Shown piece after piece: positions 8,701-23,700 of a stretch of 64,000 nt of DNA; the first letter of the stretch is position 1, and each line of letters starts with the position of its first letter. Made by a program: the position numbers and the translations under genes. Location of the stretch: NCBI GenBank assembly GCA_963576725.1, contig OY755244.1:37803855-37867854 (forward strand), in the 5' to 3' direction. The notes under the pieces are model-generated. The model searched no databases and was not told where the DNA came from. It saw only the letters and a program-made list of their open reading frames with translations. This DNA is from Azorinus chamasolen. Its lineage: Eukaryota > Mollusca > Bivalvia > Cardiida > Solecurtidae.

Positions 8701-11700
8701 CTTCATATAGAGAAGACCTCTTTAAAGCGCAACAATATTTTGCACAACATTCTTTCTACCTCTGTTCTGAAATTGCAAAATGGCAAACGGTTACCAAAGA
8801 ATGACTTCTGATCAAAGTAAACACTGGAGAACATGCACTCTAACACACAGATGGGCTTGTATTCCCTTTTCACAAAAATATACGAGATATATTTATCTTG
8901 TAATTTGTTACAATCGAGTTTGAACTTAAATTCACCGAACAGTGAACTTACCAACTGGTGTTGTAATTCCCAGTGATGTTCCTGTAAAACAAAAGACACA
9001 AATTTCATTATTGCAGATATAACTGTCATATCTCAATCGCGAGAGATTGGTTGGGTCAATCGATTTTAGCAACATTTTAGAACGTTGATATATGTTTGCT
9101 GAAACGCCCCCTTAATTGTTTCGCAAGGTACAGCTATAGAAGAAAGTGTGTATTAAAATCATATTGCATAAGCCCTCACCTGTTGCGGTAGCAGTTGTTG
9201 GACCTGTTGTTGGTTCTGGTGTCGTTGTCGGCGTCACTAAATAAATCATAACAAAGACACGATACACTTATGGGTAATGATTGAAAAACATAACTAATGT
9301 CACAAAGCACTTGCATTGTAATGCTTTTAAAAGTATTGATCGAATTAATTACGTTGCACTTGGTCAGTCATATATACAGTAGGTGCGCATTTGAATGTAA
9401 AAATAAGCTAACCAAAGAGTTAATAACCTAACTGTATTAGAGCATAAGCTTTCGATATAGTAAAGAGTTAGCAGAATCTCTAGTTTGCACTTCGGCTAAA
9501 ATCTAATATAGAAGATTCAACGTAGGTGTGGTTTTATTGAGTGACAAAGTGAGAAAACATCGTTTATATGACAACTACCCGCTTTATGAGAATGGTTAGT
9601 TTAAACCGTATAAGAAAAACGTCATCAAATGTTACAACATGCAATGACAATAGACACATTGAATTTGAAGACACAAACCTGGATGATTACAAGCCTCTAC
9701 CACCGCATTATACACATAAGTTGTTGTTTCTAAGTCATTTTCACTCGAATCATATAATTGGACAGAAACCCTGTCAGCTAGTCGGCCGTTGCCATGAAAT
9801 TGGACTGTAAATGCCTCACCGATGGCATCAGAAGTCTGAAAGATATTATGCATAAATGCAATGAAACATTTGTGTGATCCCACATTGATATTATCTTTTT
9901 TGCTTTTCTCATTAGCTTTCACAATAGATTCGTTATTGATGACAACAGAATTCTTCAATGTATCAAACATAAATGTTAACAGGCAATAGCGTGATATCTC
10001 ACATTGCTATGTTAACGGCTGCGTTAAAATAATTTTCTTTTGGTCTAGTCGACACTGTAGACCAAGGATCGTATGTACAGTACATTATTTAACATGTAGC
10101 TTGAAAGTCTTTGAAGTAATTAAGCTGCTGAGTTTATGAAAATGAAAATAGGAATGAAATAGAGAAATAACACTAAGCCACACACACGCTCACACACATA
10201 CATGCAGACTGTCTGACATACAGATATGTACACACGTGAACAGATGCATACGTACAGAACACGCAAACTGTGCCTTATTTTCGCAATGAAACTTACCGTT
10301 GTCATTTGATCAATTTCAGCTCCATTCAACCACACCGTTGCAACTACAATCATAGGTTGCCTAGGCAAAAGTGTGAAATGAATTTTGTGAAGGTACGAAG
10401 CTGAAAAGGACACAATCAGCCGTTCGCCTGACTCTAGATTACCACTAAACATCTCACTGGTCTCAGTGGTCCCGTCTGCAGTAACACTATCTGAAACTAT
10501 ACATAGAAATTTATGTGCCACTGATGATGCATTAAAATTGCAATCAGTTCCAATTTCTCGAATAGTCAATTTTGATACTTCATTGGACTTGTTAAACTAC
10601 ATCGGTGCTATAGACCGAAGTAAGATCCCAATTAGGTAGGGTGTAAATTGTATCCGACGATGGTTTTGTAAGCACTTTATCAAAATAAAGAAGACACAAC
10701 AATAAATAAGGGATTATTACAAATGCGGATGACCTACAGCGATTTGTTATATGTTCATAACAGAGAGGTTTAACAAAGAACAGTGTCACACCATGCGATA
10801 AAGATATGCATACACCTATGCAAATAATGTATAGCCTCAAATTTGCCAGCACGTTTAATACGCTCAAATTGATCAGGGCAATGTGTTATGACTAGTCATA
10901 CATTATCTAAATATACATTTACGTTTAAAAATGGCGTACTGTTCAGAAATTGTAACAGACAAATAACATACCAGTATCTCCGTTTTTATTCAGTGCAAAA
11001 AATGTTACTGGCTTCGTATTATCCATCTCACCACCACACAACTCTAACACTGGAACGAGATAAAGAAACACGATATCCTTCCGTGATATTATATCATAGT
11101 GTTTCAATTTTAATACGATTTCGTTATGACTGAAATTGGAAAATAACATCACTCTGAATTGTCACATAAAAACACCATGTTGTAGCAAACATAAAAGATA
11201 TTTAAATCGTCCATTAAGTCATCGTAATACCGCAGCAAACATCAGGCAAAACACAGAAGTTATAAACGTTCATATGTGATTTCCATATATTGGAAACTGT
11301 TAGAAGTTTGTGAAATATTGACATGTATATAGCAGAAACGTCTCCTATCATTAATAGCCATTTCCATCTGACAAAGTTTTTACTCATAACACATTACTTT
11401 TACCCTAACCTGGTGGTGTTGTTCGGCATAGGGTTGGTATCGACTTCAGTGTCGGTGTCGCTTAATTGATAATAACACAAGCATGACAACCGTACGTCTG
11501 GTGGGATATTTATACATATTGCATGCGACTTTGTCACTTCCACAATAAATACGCTTGCTAAGAAGGACAATTCAGCGATTAGTTCATTTCCCGATGTTGG
11601 TTTGAACTTCGTTCCGTTTTTATATAGGGAATGCATATTGAACAAGCAAGGAAAGTTTGCAACGAGATACACTTGTCTTGGAAATTGTTTTTAGTTTGAA

Positions 11701-14700
11701 CATGAATTCATAAAACAGTGAACTTACCAACTGGTGTTGTAATTCCTAGTGATGTGCCTGTAAAACAATGGACAACCATTTATCATTGCAGAATTTACTG
11801 TCGTAAACGTGCTGTTTATTCAACTTGTCAATCTGTCCATGTTTGTAAGTAAAACATCATATAACATATCCGTTGAATACCTTTTATATCATATAGCGCG
11901 TAGATGCAGTTCTGACAAGCTGACAATCGACTTGTCATGTTCGCATTACACCGTGCATTAGTATTTGTATATAAGAAATACTTGGGTCATTTCAGTATTT
12001 TATCAAGTTGTGATACGCTAACACTTGTTTGCAGAAACGTCCCCGTTAATTGTTTCTCAAGGTAAAGCTACATACGGAAGTGTGTACTCAATACATATAG
12101 TATTTGCCCTTACCTGTTGCGGTAGCAGTTGTTGGACCTAGTGTTGGTACTGTTGACGCTGTCGGCCTCGCTAAATTAATCAGAACACAGATAATAACAT
12201 AAACACATGATAATCTTACGGATAATAATTGATAAACAGAACTAATGTCATAACAAACGAGCATTGGTTTGCTTATGGGAATATTGCAGGAGTTACATGG
12301 CAATTGGTAAAATTCTTAAGTGCACTAGGAACAAATTTGAATGTGAAAAGCCAACCACAGAGTAAATCACTTAGCCGTATTTGATCATAGTGTTAGCTTC
12401 TGGCAAGAACATGTGCACTAGATATATATTAAAATACGCTGAATAAATAATATTTAGGATAAATGTTAAGTGCATAAAGGTTACCTCAAACAATGTGAGG
12501 GTTTGATTGATGGAATACATACGAACAGTGCCAGGCGTTGTAGCAATCTCTGTCGGTGTTGTGGTTGAGCCCATTTCCTCTCCCTCTTCCTCTTCTGTGG
12601 ACACGACTTGAACAGATAAACAAATGGCACTTAGAAATATTTATCGGTCAGTAATAATTCTCAAACAAAAATGTAGATAATGATGTTGTCGGAAAATGCT
12701 ATGTCCGTATCCACAAATAATTGATAGAGATACTTTTCTCCGTACCAAAGGTGAGAAAGAATAATCTACTGATCACCACTCATTTTCGAAAAGTGAACGT
12801 TATGTGGGATATTTATACCTATTGCGTACGTCTTCGACATCCGAAGGAAACAGACAAATACTCTTGCTAAAAGGTAGTAATCATTGTGCCGTGGATTCCC
12901 AGATATTAGTGCTAATTTCGTTTCGTTTTCATATAGAGAAGACCTCTTTAAAGCGCAACAGTATTTTGCACAACATTCTTTCTACGTCTGTTCTGAAATT
13001 GCAAAATGGCAAACGGTTACCAAAGAATGACTTCTGATCAAAGTAAACACTGGAGAATATGCACTCTAACACACAGATGGGCTTGTATTCCCTTTTCACA
13101 AAAATATACGAGATATATTTATCTTGTAATTTGTTACAATCGAGTTTGAACTTAAATTCACCGAACAGTGAACTTACCAACTGGTGTTGTAATTCCCAGT
13201 GATGTTCCTGTAAAACAAAAGACACAAATTTCATTATTGCAGATATAACTGTCATATCTCAATCGCGAGAGATTGGTTGGGTCAATCGATTTTAGCAACA
13301 TTTTAGAACGTTGATATATGTTTGCTGAAACGCCCCCTTAATTGTTTCGCAAGGTACAGCTATAGAAGAAAGTGTGTATTAAAATCATATTGCATAAGCC
13401 CTCACCTGTTGCGGTAGCAGTTGTTGGGCCTGTTGTTGGTTCTGGTGTCGTTGTCGGCGTCACTAAATAAATCATAACAAAGACACGATACACTTATGGG
13501 TAATGATTGAAAAACATAACTAATGTCACAAAGCACTTGCATTGTAATGCTTTTAAAAGTATTGATCGAATTAATTACGTTGCACTTGGTCAGTCATATA
13601 TACAGTAGGTGCGCATTTGAATGTAAAAATAAGCTAACCAAAGAGTTAATAACCTAACTGTATTAGAGCATAAGCTTTCGATATAGTAAAGAGTTAGCAG
13701 AATCTCTAGTTTGCACTTCGGCTAAAATCTAATATAGAAGATTCAACGTAGGTGTGGTTTTATTGAGTGACAAAGTGAGAAAACATCGTTTATATGACAA
13801 CTACCCGCTTTATGAGAATGGTTAGTTTAAACCGTATAAGAAAAACGTCATCAAATGTTACAACATGCAATGACAATAGACACATTGAATTTGAAGACAC
13901 AAACCTGGATGATTACAAGCCTCTACCACCGCATTATACACATAAGTTGTTGTTTCTAAGTCATTTTCACTCGAATCATATAATTGGACAGAAACCCTGT
14001 CAGCTAGTCGGCCGTTGCCATGAAATTGGACTGTAAATGCCTCACCGATGGCATCAGAAGTCTGAAAGATATTATGCATAAATGCAATGAAACATTTGTG
14101 TGATCCCACATTGATATTATCTTTTTTGCTTTTCTCATTAGCTTTCACAATAGATTCGTTATTGATGACAACAGAATTCTTCAATGTATCAAACATAAAT
14201 GTTAACAGGCAATAGCGTGATATCTCACATTGCTATGTTAACGGCTGCGTTAAAATAATTTTCTTTTGGTCTAGTCGACACTGTAGACCAAGGATCGTAT
14301 GTACAGTACATTATTTAACATGTAGCTTGAAAGTCTTTGAAGTAATTAAGCTGCTGAGTTTATGAAAATGAAAATAGGAATGAAATAGAGAAATAACACT
14401 AAGCCACACACACGCTCACACACATACATGCAGACTGTCTGACATACAGATATGTACACACGTGAACAGATGCATACGTACAGAACACGCAAACTGTGCC
14501 TTATTTTCGCAATGAAACTTACCGTTGTCATTTGATCAATTTCAGCTCCATTCAACCACACCGTTGCAACTACAATCATAGGTTGCCTAGGCAAAAGTGT
14601 GAAATGAATTTCGTGAAGGTACGAAGCTGAAAAGGACACAATCAGCCGTTCGCCTGACTCTAGATTACCACTAAACATCTCACTGGTCTCAGTGGTCCCG

Positions 14701-17700
14701 TCTGCAGTAACACTATCTGAAACTATACATAGAAATTTATGTGCCACTGATGATGCATTAAAATTGCAATCAGTTCCAATTTCTCGAATAGTCAATTTTG
14801 ATACTTCATTGGACTTGTTAAACTACATCGGTGCTATAGACCGAAGTAAGATCCCAATTAGGTAGGGTGTAAATTGTATCCGACGATGGTTTTGTAAGCA
14901 CTTTATCAAAATAAAGAAGACACAACAATAAATAAGGGATTATTACAAATGCGGATGACCTACAGCGATTTGTTATATGTTCATAACAGAGAGGTTTAAC
15001 AAAGAACAGTGTCACACCATGCGATAAAGATATGCATACACCTATGCAAATAATGTATAGCCTCAAATTTGCCAGCACGTTTAATACGCTCAAATTGATC
15101 AGGGCAATGTGTTATGACTAGTCATACATTATCTAAATATACATTTACGTTTAAAAATGGCGTACTGTTCAGAAATTGTAACAGACAAATAACATACCAG
15201 TATCTCCGTTTTTATTCAGTGCAAAAAATGTTACTGGCTTCGTATTATCCATCTCACCACCACACAACTCTAACACTGGAACGAGATAAAGAAACACGAT
15301 ATCCTTCCGTGATATTATATCATAGTGTTTCAATTTTAATACGATTTCGTTATGACTGAAATTGGAAAATAACATCACTCTGAATTGTCACATAAAAACA
15401 CCATGTTGTAGCAAACATAAAAGATATTTAAATCGTCCATTAAGTCATCGTAATACCGCAGCAAACATCAGGCAAAACACAGAAGTTATAAACGTTCATA
15501 TGTGATTTCCATATATTGGAAACTGTTAGAAGTTTGTGAAATATTGACATGTATATAGCAGAAACGTCTCCTATCATTAATAGCCATTTCCATCTGACAA
15601 AGTTTTTACTCATAACACATTACTTTTACCCTAACCTGGTGGTGTTGTTCGGCATAGGGTTGGTATCGACTTCAGTGTCGGTGTCGCTTAATTGATAATA
15701 ACACAAGCATGACAACCGTACGTGTGGTGGGATATTTATACATATTGCATGCGACTTTGTCACTTCCACAATAAATACGCTTGCTAAGAAGGACAATTCA
15801 GCGATTAGTTCATTTCCCGATGTTGGTTTGAACTTCGTTCCGTTTTTATATAGGGAATGCATATTGAACAAGCAAGGAAAGTTTGCAACGAGATACACTT
15901 GTCTTGGAAATTGTTTTTAGTTTGAACATGAATTCATAAAACAGTGAACTTACCAACTGGTGTTGTAATTCCTAGTGATGTGCCTGTAAAACAATGGACA
16001 ACCATTTATCATTGCAGAATTTACTGTCGTAAACGTGCTGTTTATTCAACTTGTCAATCTGTCCATGTTTGTAAGTAAAACATCATATAACATATCCGTT
16101 GAATACCTTTTATATCATATAGCGCGTAGATGCAGTTCTGACAAGCTGACAATCGACTTGTCATGTTCGCATTACACCGTGCATTAGTATTTGTATATAA
16201 GAAATACTTGGGTCATTTCAGTATTTTATCAAGTTGTGATACGCTAACACTTGTTTGCAGAAACGTCCCCGTTAATTGTTTCTCAAGGTAAAGCTACATA
16301 CGGAAGTGTGTACTCAATACATATAGTATTTGCCCTTACCTGTTGCGGTAGCAGTTGTTGGACCTAGTGTTGGTACTGTTGACGCTGTCGGCCTCGCTAA
16401 ATTAATCAGAACACAGATAATAACATAAACACATGATAATCTTACGGATAATAATTGATAAACAGAACTAATGTCATAACAAACGAGCATTGGTATGCTT
16501 ATGGGAATATTGCAGGAGTTACATGGCAATTGGTAAAATTCTTAAGTGCACTAGGAACAAATTTGAATGTGAAAAGCCAACCACAGAGTAAATCACTTAG
16601 CCGTATTTGATCATAGTGTTAGCTTCTGGCAAGAACATGTGCACTAGATATATATTAAAATACGCTGAATAAATAATATTTAGGATAAATGTTAAGTGCA
16701 TAAAGGTTACCTCAAACAATGTGAGGGTTTGATTGATGGAATACATACGAACAGTGCCAGGCGTTGTAGCAATCTCTGTCGGTGTTGTGGTTGAGCCCAT
16801 TTCCTCTCCCTCTTCCTCTTCTGTGGACACGACTTGAACAGATAAACAAATGGCACTTAGAAATACTTATCGGTCAGTAATAATTCTCAAACAAAAATGT
16901 AGATAATGATGTTGTCGGAAAATGCTATGTCCGTATCCACAAATAATTGATATTTAAATCGTCCATTAAGTCATCGTAATACCGCAGCAAAAATCAGGCA
17001 AAACACAGAAGTTATAAACGTTCATATGTGATTTCCATATATTGGAAACTGTTAGAAGTTTGTGAAATATTGACATGTATATAGCAGAAACGTCTCCTAT
17101 CATTAATAGCCATTTCCATCTGACAAAGTTTTTACTCATAACACATTACTTTTACCCTAACCTGGTGGTGTTGTTCGGCATAGGGTTGGTATCGACTTCA
17201 GTGTCGGTGTCGCTTAATTGATAATAACACAAGCATGACAACCGTACGTGTGGTGGGATATTTATACATATTGCATGCGACTTTGTCACTTCCACAATAA
17301 ATACGCTTGCTAAGAAGGACAATTCAGCGATTAGTTCATTTCCCGATGTTGGTTTGAACTTCGTTCCGTTTTTATATAGGGAATGCATATTGAACAAGCA
17401 AGGAAAGTTTGCAACGAGATACACTTGTCTTGGAAATTGTTTTTAGTTTGAACATGAATTCATAAAACAGTGAACTTACCAACTGGTGTTGTAATTCCTA
17501 GTGATGTGCCTGTAAAACAATGGACAACCATTTATCATTGCAGAATTTACTGTCGTAAACGTGCTGTTTATTCAACTTGTCAATCTGTCCATGTTTGTAA
17601 GTAAAACATCATATAACATATCCGTTGAATACCTTTTATATCATATAGCGCGAAGATGCAGTTCTGACAAGCTGACAATCGACTTGTCATGTTCGCATTA

Positions 17701-20700
17701 CACCGTGCATTAGTATTTGTATATAAGAAATACTTGGGTCATTTCAGTATTTTATCAAGTTGTGATACGCTAACACTTGTTTGCAGAAACGTCCCCGTTA
17801 ATTGTTTCTCAAGGTAAAGCTACATACGGAAGTGTGTACTCAATACATATAGTATTTGCCCTTACCTGTTGCGGTAGCAGTTGTTGGACCTAGTGTTGGT
17901 ACTGTTGACGCTGTCGGCCTCGCTAAATTAATCAGAACACAGATAATAACATAAACACATGATAATCTTACGGATAATAATTGATAAACAGAACTAATGT
18001 CATAACAAACGAGCATTGGTATGCTTATGGGAATATTGCAGGAGTTACATGGCAATTGGTAAAATTCTTAAGTGCACTAGGAACAAATTTGAATGTGAAA
18101 AGCCAACCACAGAGTAAATCACTTAGCCGTATTTGATCATAGTGTTAGCTTCTGGCAAGAACATGTGCACTAGATATATATTAAAATACGCTGAATAAAT
18201 AATATTTAGGATAAATGTTAAGTGCATAAAGGTTACCTCAAACAATGTGAGGGTTTGATTGATGGAATACATACGAACAGTGCCAGGCGTTGTAGCAATC
18301 TCTGTCGGTGTTGTGGTTGAGCCCATTTCCTCTCCCTCTTCCTCTTCTGTGGACACGACTTGAACAGATAAACAAATGGCACTTAGAAATATTTATCGGT
18401 CAGTAATAATTCTCAAACAAAAATGTAGATAATGATGTTGTCGGAAAATGCTATGTCCGTATCCACAAATAATTGATAGAGATACTTTTCTCCGTACCAA
18501 AGGTGAGAAAGAATAATCTACTGATCACCACTCATTTTCGAAAAGTGAACGTTATGTGGGATATTTATACCTATTGCGTACGTCTTCGACATCCGAAGGA
18601 AACAGACAAATACTCTTGCTAAAAGGTAGTAATCATTGTGCCGTGGATTCCCAGATATTAGTGCTAATTTCGTTTCGTTTTCATATAGAGAAGACCTCTT
18701 TAAAGCGCAACAGTATTTTGCACAACATTCTTTCTACGTCTGTTCTGAAATTGCAAAATGGCAAACGGTTACCAAAGAATGACTTCTGATCAAAGTAAAC
18801 ACTGGAGAATATGCACTCTAACACACAGATGGGCTTGTATTCCCTTTTCACAAAAATATACGAGATATATTTATCTTGTAATTTGTTACAATCGAGTTTG
18901 AACTTAAATTCACCGAACAGTGAACTTACCAACTGGTGTTGTAATTCCCAGTGATGTTCCTGTAAAACAAAAGACACAAATTTCATTATTGCAGATATAA
19001 CTGTCATATCTCAATCGCGAGAGATTGGTTGGGTCAATCGATTTTAGCAACATTTTAGAACGTTGATATATGTTTGCTGAAACGCCCCCTTAATTGTTTC
19101 GCAAGGTACAGCTATAGAAGAAAGTGTGTATTAAAATCATATTGCATAAGCCCTCACCTGTTGCGGTAGCAGTTGTTGGGCCTGTTGTTGGTTCTGGTGT
19201 CGTTGTCGGCGTCACTAAATAAATCATAACAAAGACACGATACACTTATGGGTAATGATTGAAAAACATAACTAATGTCACAAAGCACTTGCATTGTAAT
19301 GCTTTTAAAAGTATTGATCGAATTAATTACGTTGCACTTGGTCAGTCATATATACAGTAGGTGCGCATTTGAATGTAAAAATAAGCTAACCAAAGAGTTA
19401 ATAACCTAACTGTATTAGAGCATAAGCTTTCGATATAGTAAAGAGTTAGCAGAATCTCTAGTTTGCACTTCGGCTAAAATCTAATATAGAAGATTCAACG
19501 TAGGTGTGGTTTTATTGAGTGACAAAGTGAGAAAACATCGTTTATATGACAACTACCCGCTTTATGAGAATGGTTAGTTTAAACCGTATAAGAAAAACGT
19601 CATCAAATGTTACAACATGCAATGACAATAGACACATTGAATTTGAAGACACAAACCTGGATGATTACAAGCCTCTACCACCGCATTATACACATAAGTT
19701 GTTGTTTCTAAGTCATTTTCACTCGAATCATATAATTGGACAGAAACCCTGTCAGCTAGTCGGCCGTTGCCATGAAATTGGACTGTAAATGCCTCACCGA
19801 TGGCATCAGAAGTCTGAAAGATATTATGCATAAATGCAATGAAACATTTGTGTGATCCCACATTGATATTATCTTTTTTGCTTTTCTCATTAGCTTTCAC
19901 AATAGATTCGTTATTGATGACAACAGAATTCTTCAATGTATCAAACATAAATGTTAACAGGCAATAGCGTGATATCTCACATTGCTATGTTAACGGCTGC
20001 GTTAAAATAATTTTCTTTTGGTCTAGTCGACACTGTAGACCAAGGATCGTATGTACAGTACATTATTTAACATGTAGCTTGAAAGTCTTTGAAGTAATTA
20101 AGCTGCTGAGTTTATGAAAATGAAAATAGGAATGAAATAGAGAAATAACACTAAGCCACACACACGCTCACACACATACATGCAGACTGTCTGACATACA
20201 GATATGTACACACGTGAACAGATGCATACGTACAGAACACGCAAACTGTGCCTTATTTTCGCAATGAAACTTACCGTTGTCATTTGATCAATTTCAGCTC
20301 CATTCAACCACACCGTTGCAACTACAATCATAGGTTGCCTAGGCAAAAGTGTGAAATGAATTTTGTGAAGGTACGAAGCTGAAAAGGACACAATCAGCCG
20401 TTCGCCTGACTCTAGATTACCACTAAACATCTCACTGGTCTCAGTGGTCCCGTCTGCAGTAACACTATCTGAAACTATACATAGAAATTTATGTGCCACT
20501 GATGATGCATTAAAATTGCAATCAGTTCCAATTTCTCGAATAGTCAATTTTGATACTTCATTGGACTTGTTAAACTACATCGGTGCTATAGACCGAAGTA
20601 AGATCCCAATTAGGTAGGGTGTAAATTGTATCCGACGATGGTTTTGTAAGCACTTTATCAAAATAAAGAAGACACAACAATAAATAAGGGATTATTACAA

Positions 20701-23700
20701 ATGCGGATGACCTACAGCGATTTGTTATATGTTCATAACAGAGAGGTTTAACAAAGAACAGTGTCACACCATGCGATAAAGATATGCATACACCTATGCA
20801 AATAATGTATAGCCTCAAATTTGCCAGCACGTTTAATACGCTCAAATTGATCAGGGCAATGTGTTATGACTAGTCATACATTATCTAAATATACATTTAC
20901 GTTTAAAAATGGCGTACTGTTCAGAAATTGTAACAGACAAATAACATACCAGTATCTCCGTTTTTATTCAGTGCAAAAAATGTTACTGGCTTCGTATTAT
21001 CCATCTCACCACCACACAACTCTAACACTGGAACGAGATAAAGAAACACGATATCCTTCCGTGATATTATATCATAGTGTTTCAATTTTAATACGATTTC
21101 GTTATGACTGAAATTGGAAAATAACATCACTCTGAATTGTCACATAAAAACACCATGTTGTAGCAAACATAAAAGATATTTAAATCGTCCATTAAGTCAT
21201 CGTAATACCGCAGCAAACATCAGGCAAAACACAGAAGTTATAAACGTTCATATGTGATTTCCATATATTGGAAACTGTTAGAAGTTTGTGAAATATTGAC
21301 ATGTATATAGCAGAAACGTCTCCTATCATTAATAGCCATTTCCATCTGACAAAGTTTTTACTCATAACACATTACTTTTACCCTAACCTGGTGGTGTTGT
21401 TCGGCATAGGGTTGGTATCGACTTCAGTGTCGGTGTCGCTTAATTGATAATAACACAAGCATGACAACCGTACGTGTGGTGGGATATTTATACATATTGC
21501 ATGCGACTTTGTCACTTCCACAATAAATACGCTTGCTAAGAAGGACAATTCAGCGATTAGTTCATTTCCCGATGTTGGTTTGAACTTCGTTCCGTTTTTA
21601 TATAGGGAATGCATATTGAACAAGCAAGGAAAGTTTGCTACGAGATACACTTGTCTTGGAAATTGTTTTTAGTTTGAACATGAATTCATAAAACAGTGAA
21701 CTTACCAACTGGTGTTGTAATTCCTAGTGATGTGCCTGTAAAACAATGGACAACCATTTATCATTGCAGAATTTACTGTCGTAAACGTGCTGTTTATTCA
21801 ACTTGTCAATCTGTCCATGTTTGTAAGTAAAACATCATATAACATATCCGTTGAATACCTTTTATATCATATAGCGCGTAGATGCAGTTCTGACAAGCTG
21901 ACAATCGACTTGTCATGTTCGCATTACACCGTGCATTAGTATTTGTATATAAGAAATACTTGGGTCATTTCAGTATTTTATCAAGTTGTGATACGCTAAC
22001 ACTTGTTTGCAGAAACGTCCCCGTTAATTGTTTCTCAAGGTAAAGCTACATACGGAAGTGTGTACTCAATACATATAGTATTTGCCCTTACCTGTTGCGG
22101 TAGCAGTTGTTGGACCTAGTGTTGGTACTGTTGACGCTGTCGGCCTCGCTAAATTAATCAGAACACAGATAATAACATAAACACATGATAATCTTACGGA
22201 TAATAATTGATAAACAGAACTAATGTCATAACAAACGAGCATTGGTATGCTTATGGGAATATTGCAGGAGTTACATGGCAATTGGTAAAATTCTTAAGTG
22301 CACTAGGAACAAATTTGAATGTGAAAAGCCAACCACAGAGTAAATCACTTAGCCGTATTTGATCATAGTGTTAGCTTCTGGCAAGAACATGTGCACTAGA
22401 TATATATTAAAATACGCTGAATAAATAATATTTAGGATAAATGTTAAGTGCATAAAGGTTACCTCAAACAATGTGAGGGTTTGATTGATGGAATACATAC
22501 GAACAGTGCCAGGCGTTGTAGCAATCTCTGTCGGTGTTGTGGTTGAGCCCATTTCCTCTCCCTCTTCCTCTTCTGTGGACACGACTTGAACAGATAAACA
22601 AATGGCACTTAGAAATACTTATCGGTCAGTAATAATTCTCAAACAAAAATGTAGATAATGATGTTGTCGGAAAATGCTATGTCCGTATCCACAAATAATT
22701 GATAGAGATACTTTTCTCCGTACCAAAGGTGAGAAAGAATAATCTACTGATCACCACTCATTTTCGAAAAGTGAACGTTATGTGGGATATTTATACCTAT
22801 TGCGTACGTCTTCGACATCCGAAGGAAACAGACAAATACTCTTGCTAAAAGGTAGTAATCATTGTGCCGTGGATTCCCAGATATTAGTGCTAATTTCGTT
22901 TCGTTTTCATATAGAGAAGACCTCTTTAAAGCGCAACAATATTTTGCACAACATTCTTTCTACGTCTGTTCTGAAATTGCAAAATGGCAAACGGTTACCA
23001 AAGAATGACTTCTGATCAAAGTAAACACTGGAGAACATGCACTCTAACACACAGATGGGCTTGTATTCCCTTTTCACAAAAATATACGAGATATATTTAT
23101 CTTGTAATTTGTTACAATCGAGTTTGAACTTAAATTCACCGAACAGTGAACTTACCAACTGGTGTTGTAATTCCCAGTGATGTTCCTGTAAAACAAAAGA
23201 CACAAATTTCATTATTGCAGATATAACTGTCATATCTCAATCGCGAGAGATTGGTTGGGTCAATCGATTTTAGCAACATTTTAGAACGTTGATATATGTT
23301 TGCTGAAACGCCCCCTTAATTGTTTCGCAAGGTACAGCTATAGAAGAAAGTGTGTATTAAAATCATATTGCATAAGCCCTCACCTGTTGCGGTAGCAGTT
23401 GTTGGGCCTGTTGTTGGTTCTGGTGTCGTTGTCGGCGTCACTAAATAAATCATAACAAAGACACGATACACTTATGGGTAATGATTGAAAAACATAACTA
23501 ATGTCACAAAGCACTTGCATTGTAATGCTTTTAAAAGTATTGATCGAATTAATTACGTTGCACTTGGTCAGTCATATATACAGTAGGTGCGCATTTGAAT
23601 GTAAAAATAAGCTAACCAAAGAGTTAATAACCTAACTGTATTAGAGCATAAGCTTTCGATATAGTAAAGAGTTAGCAGAATCTCTAGTTTGCACTTCGGT

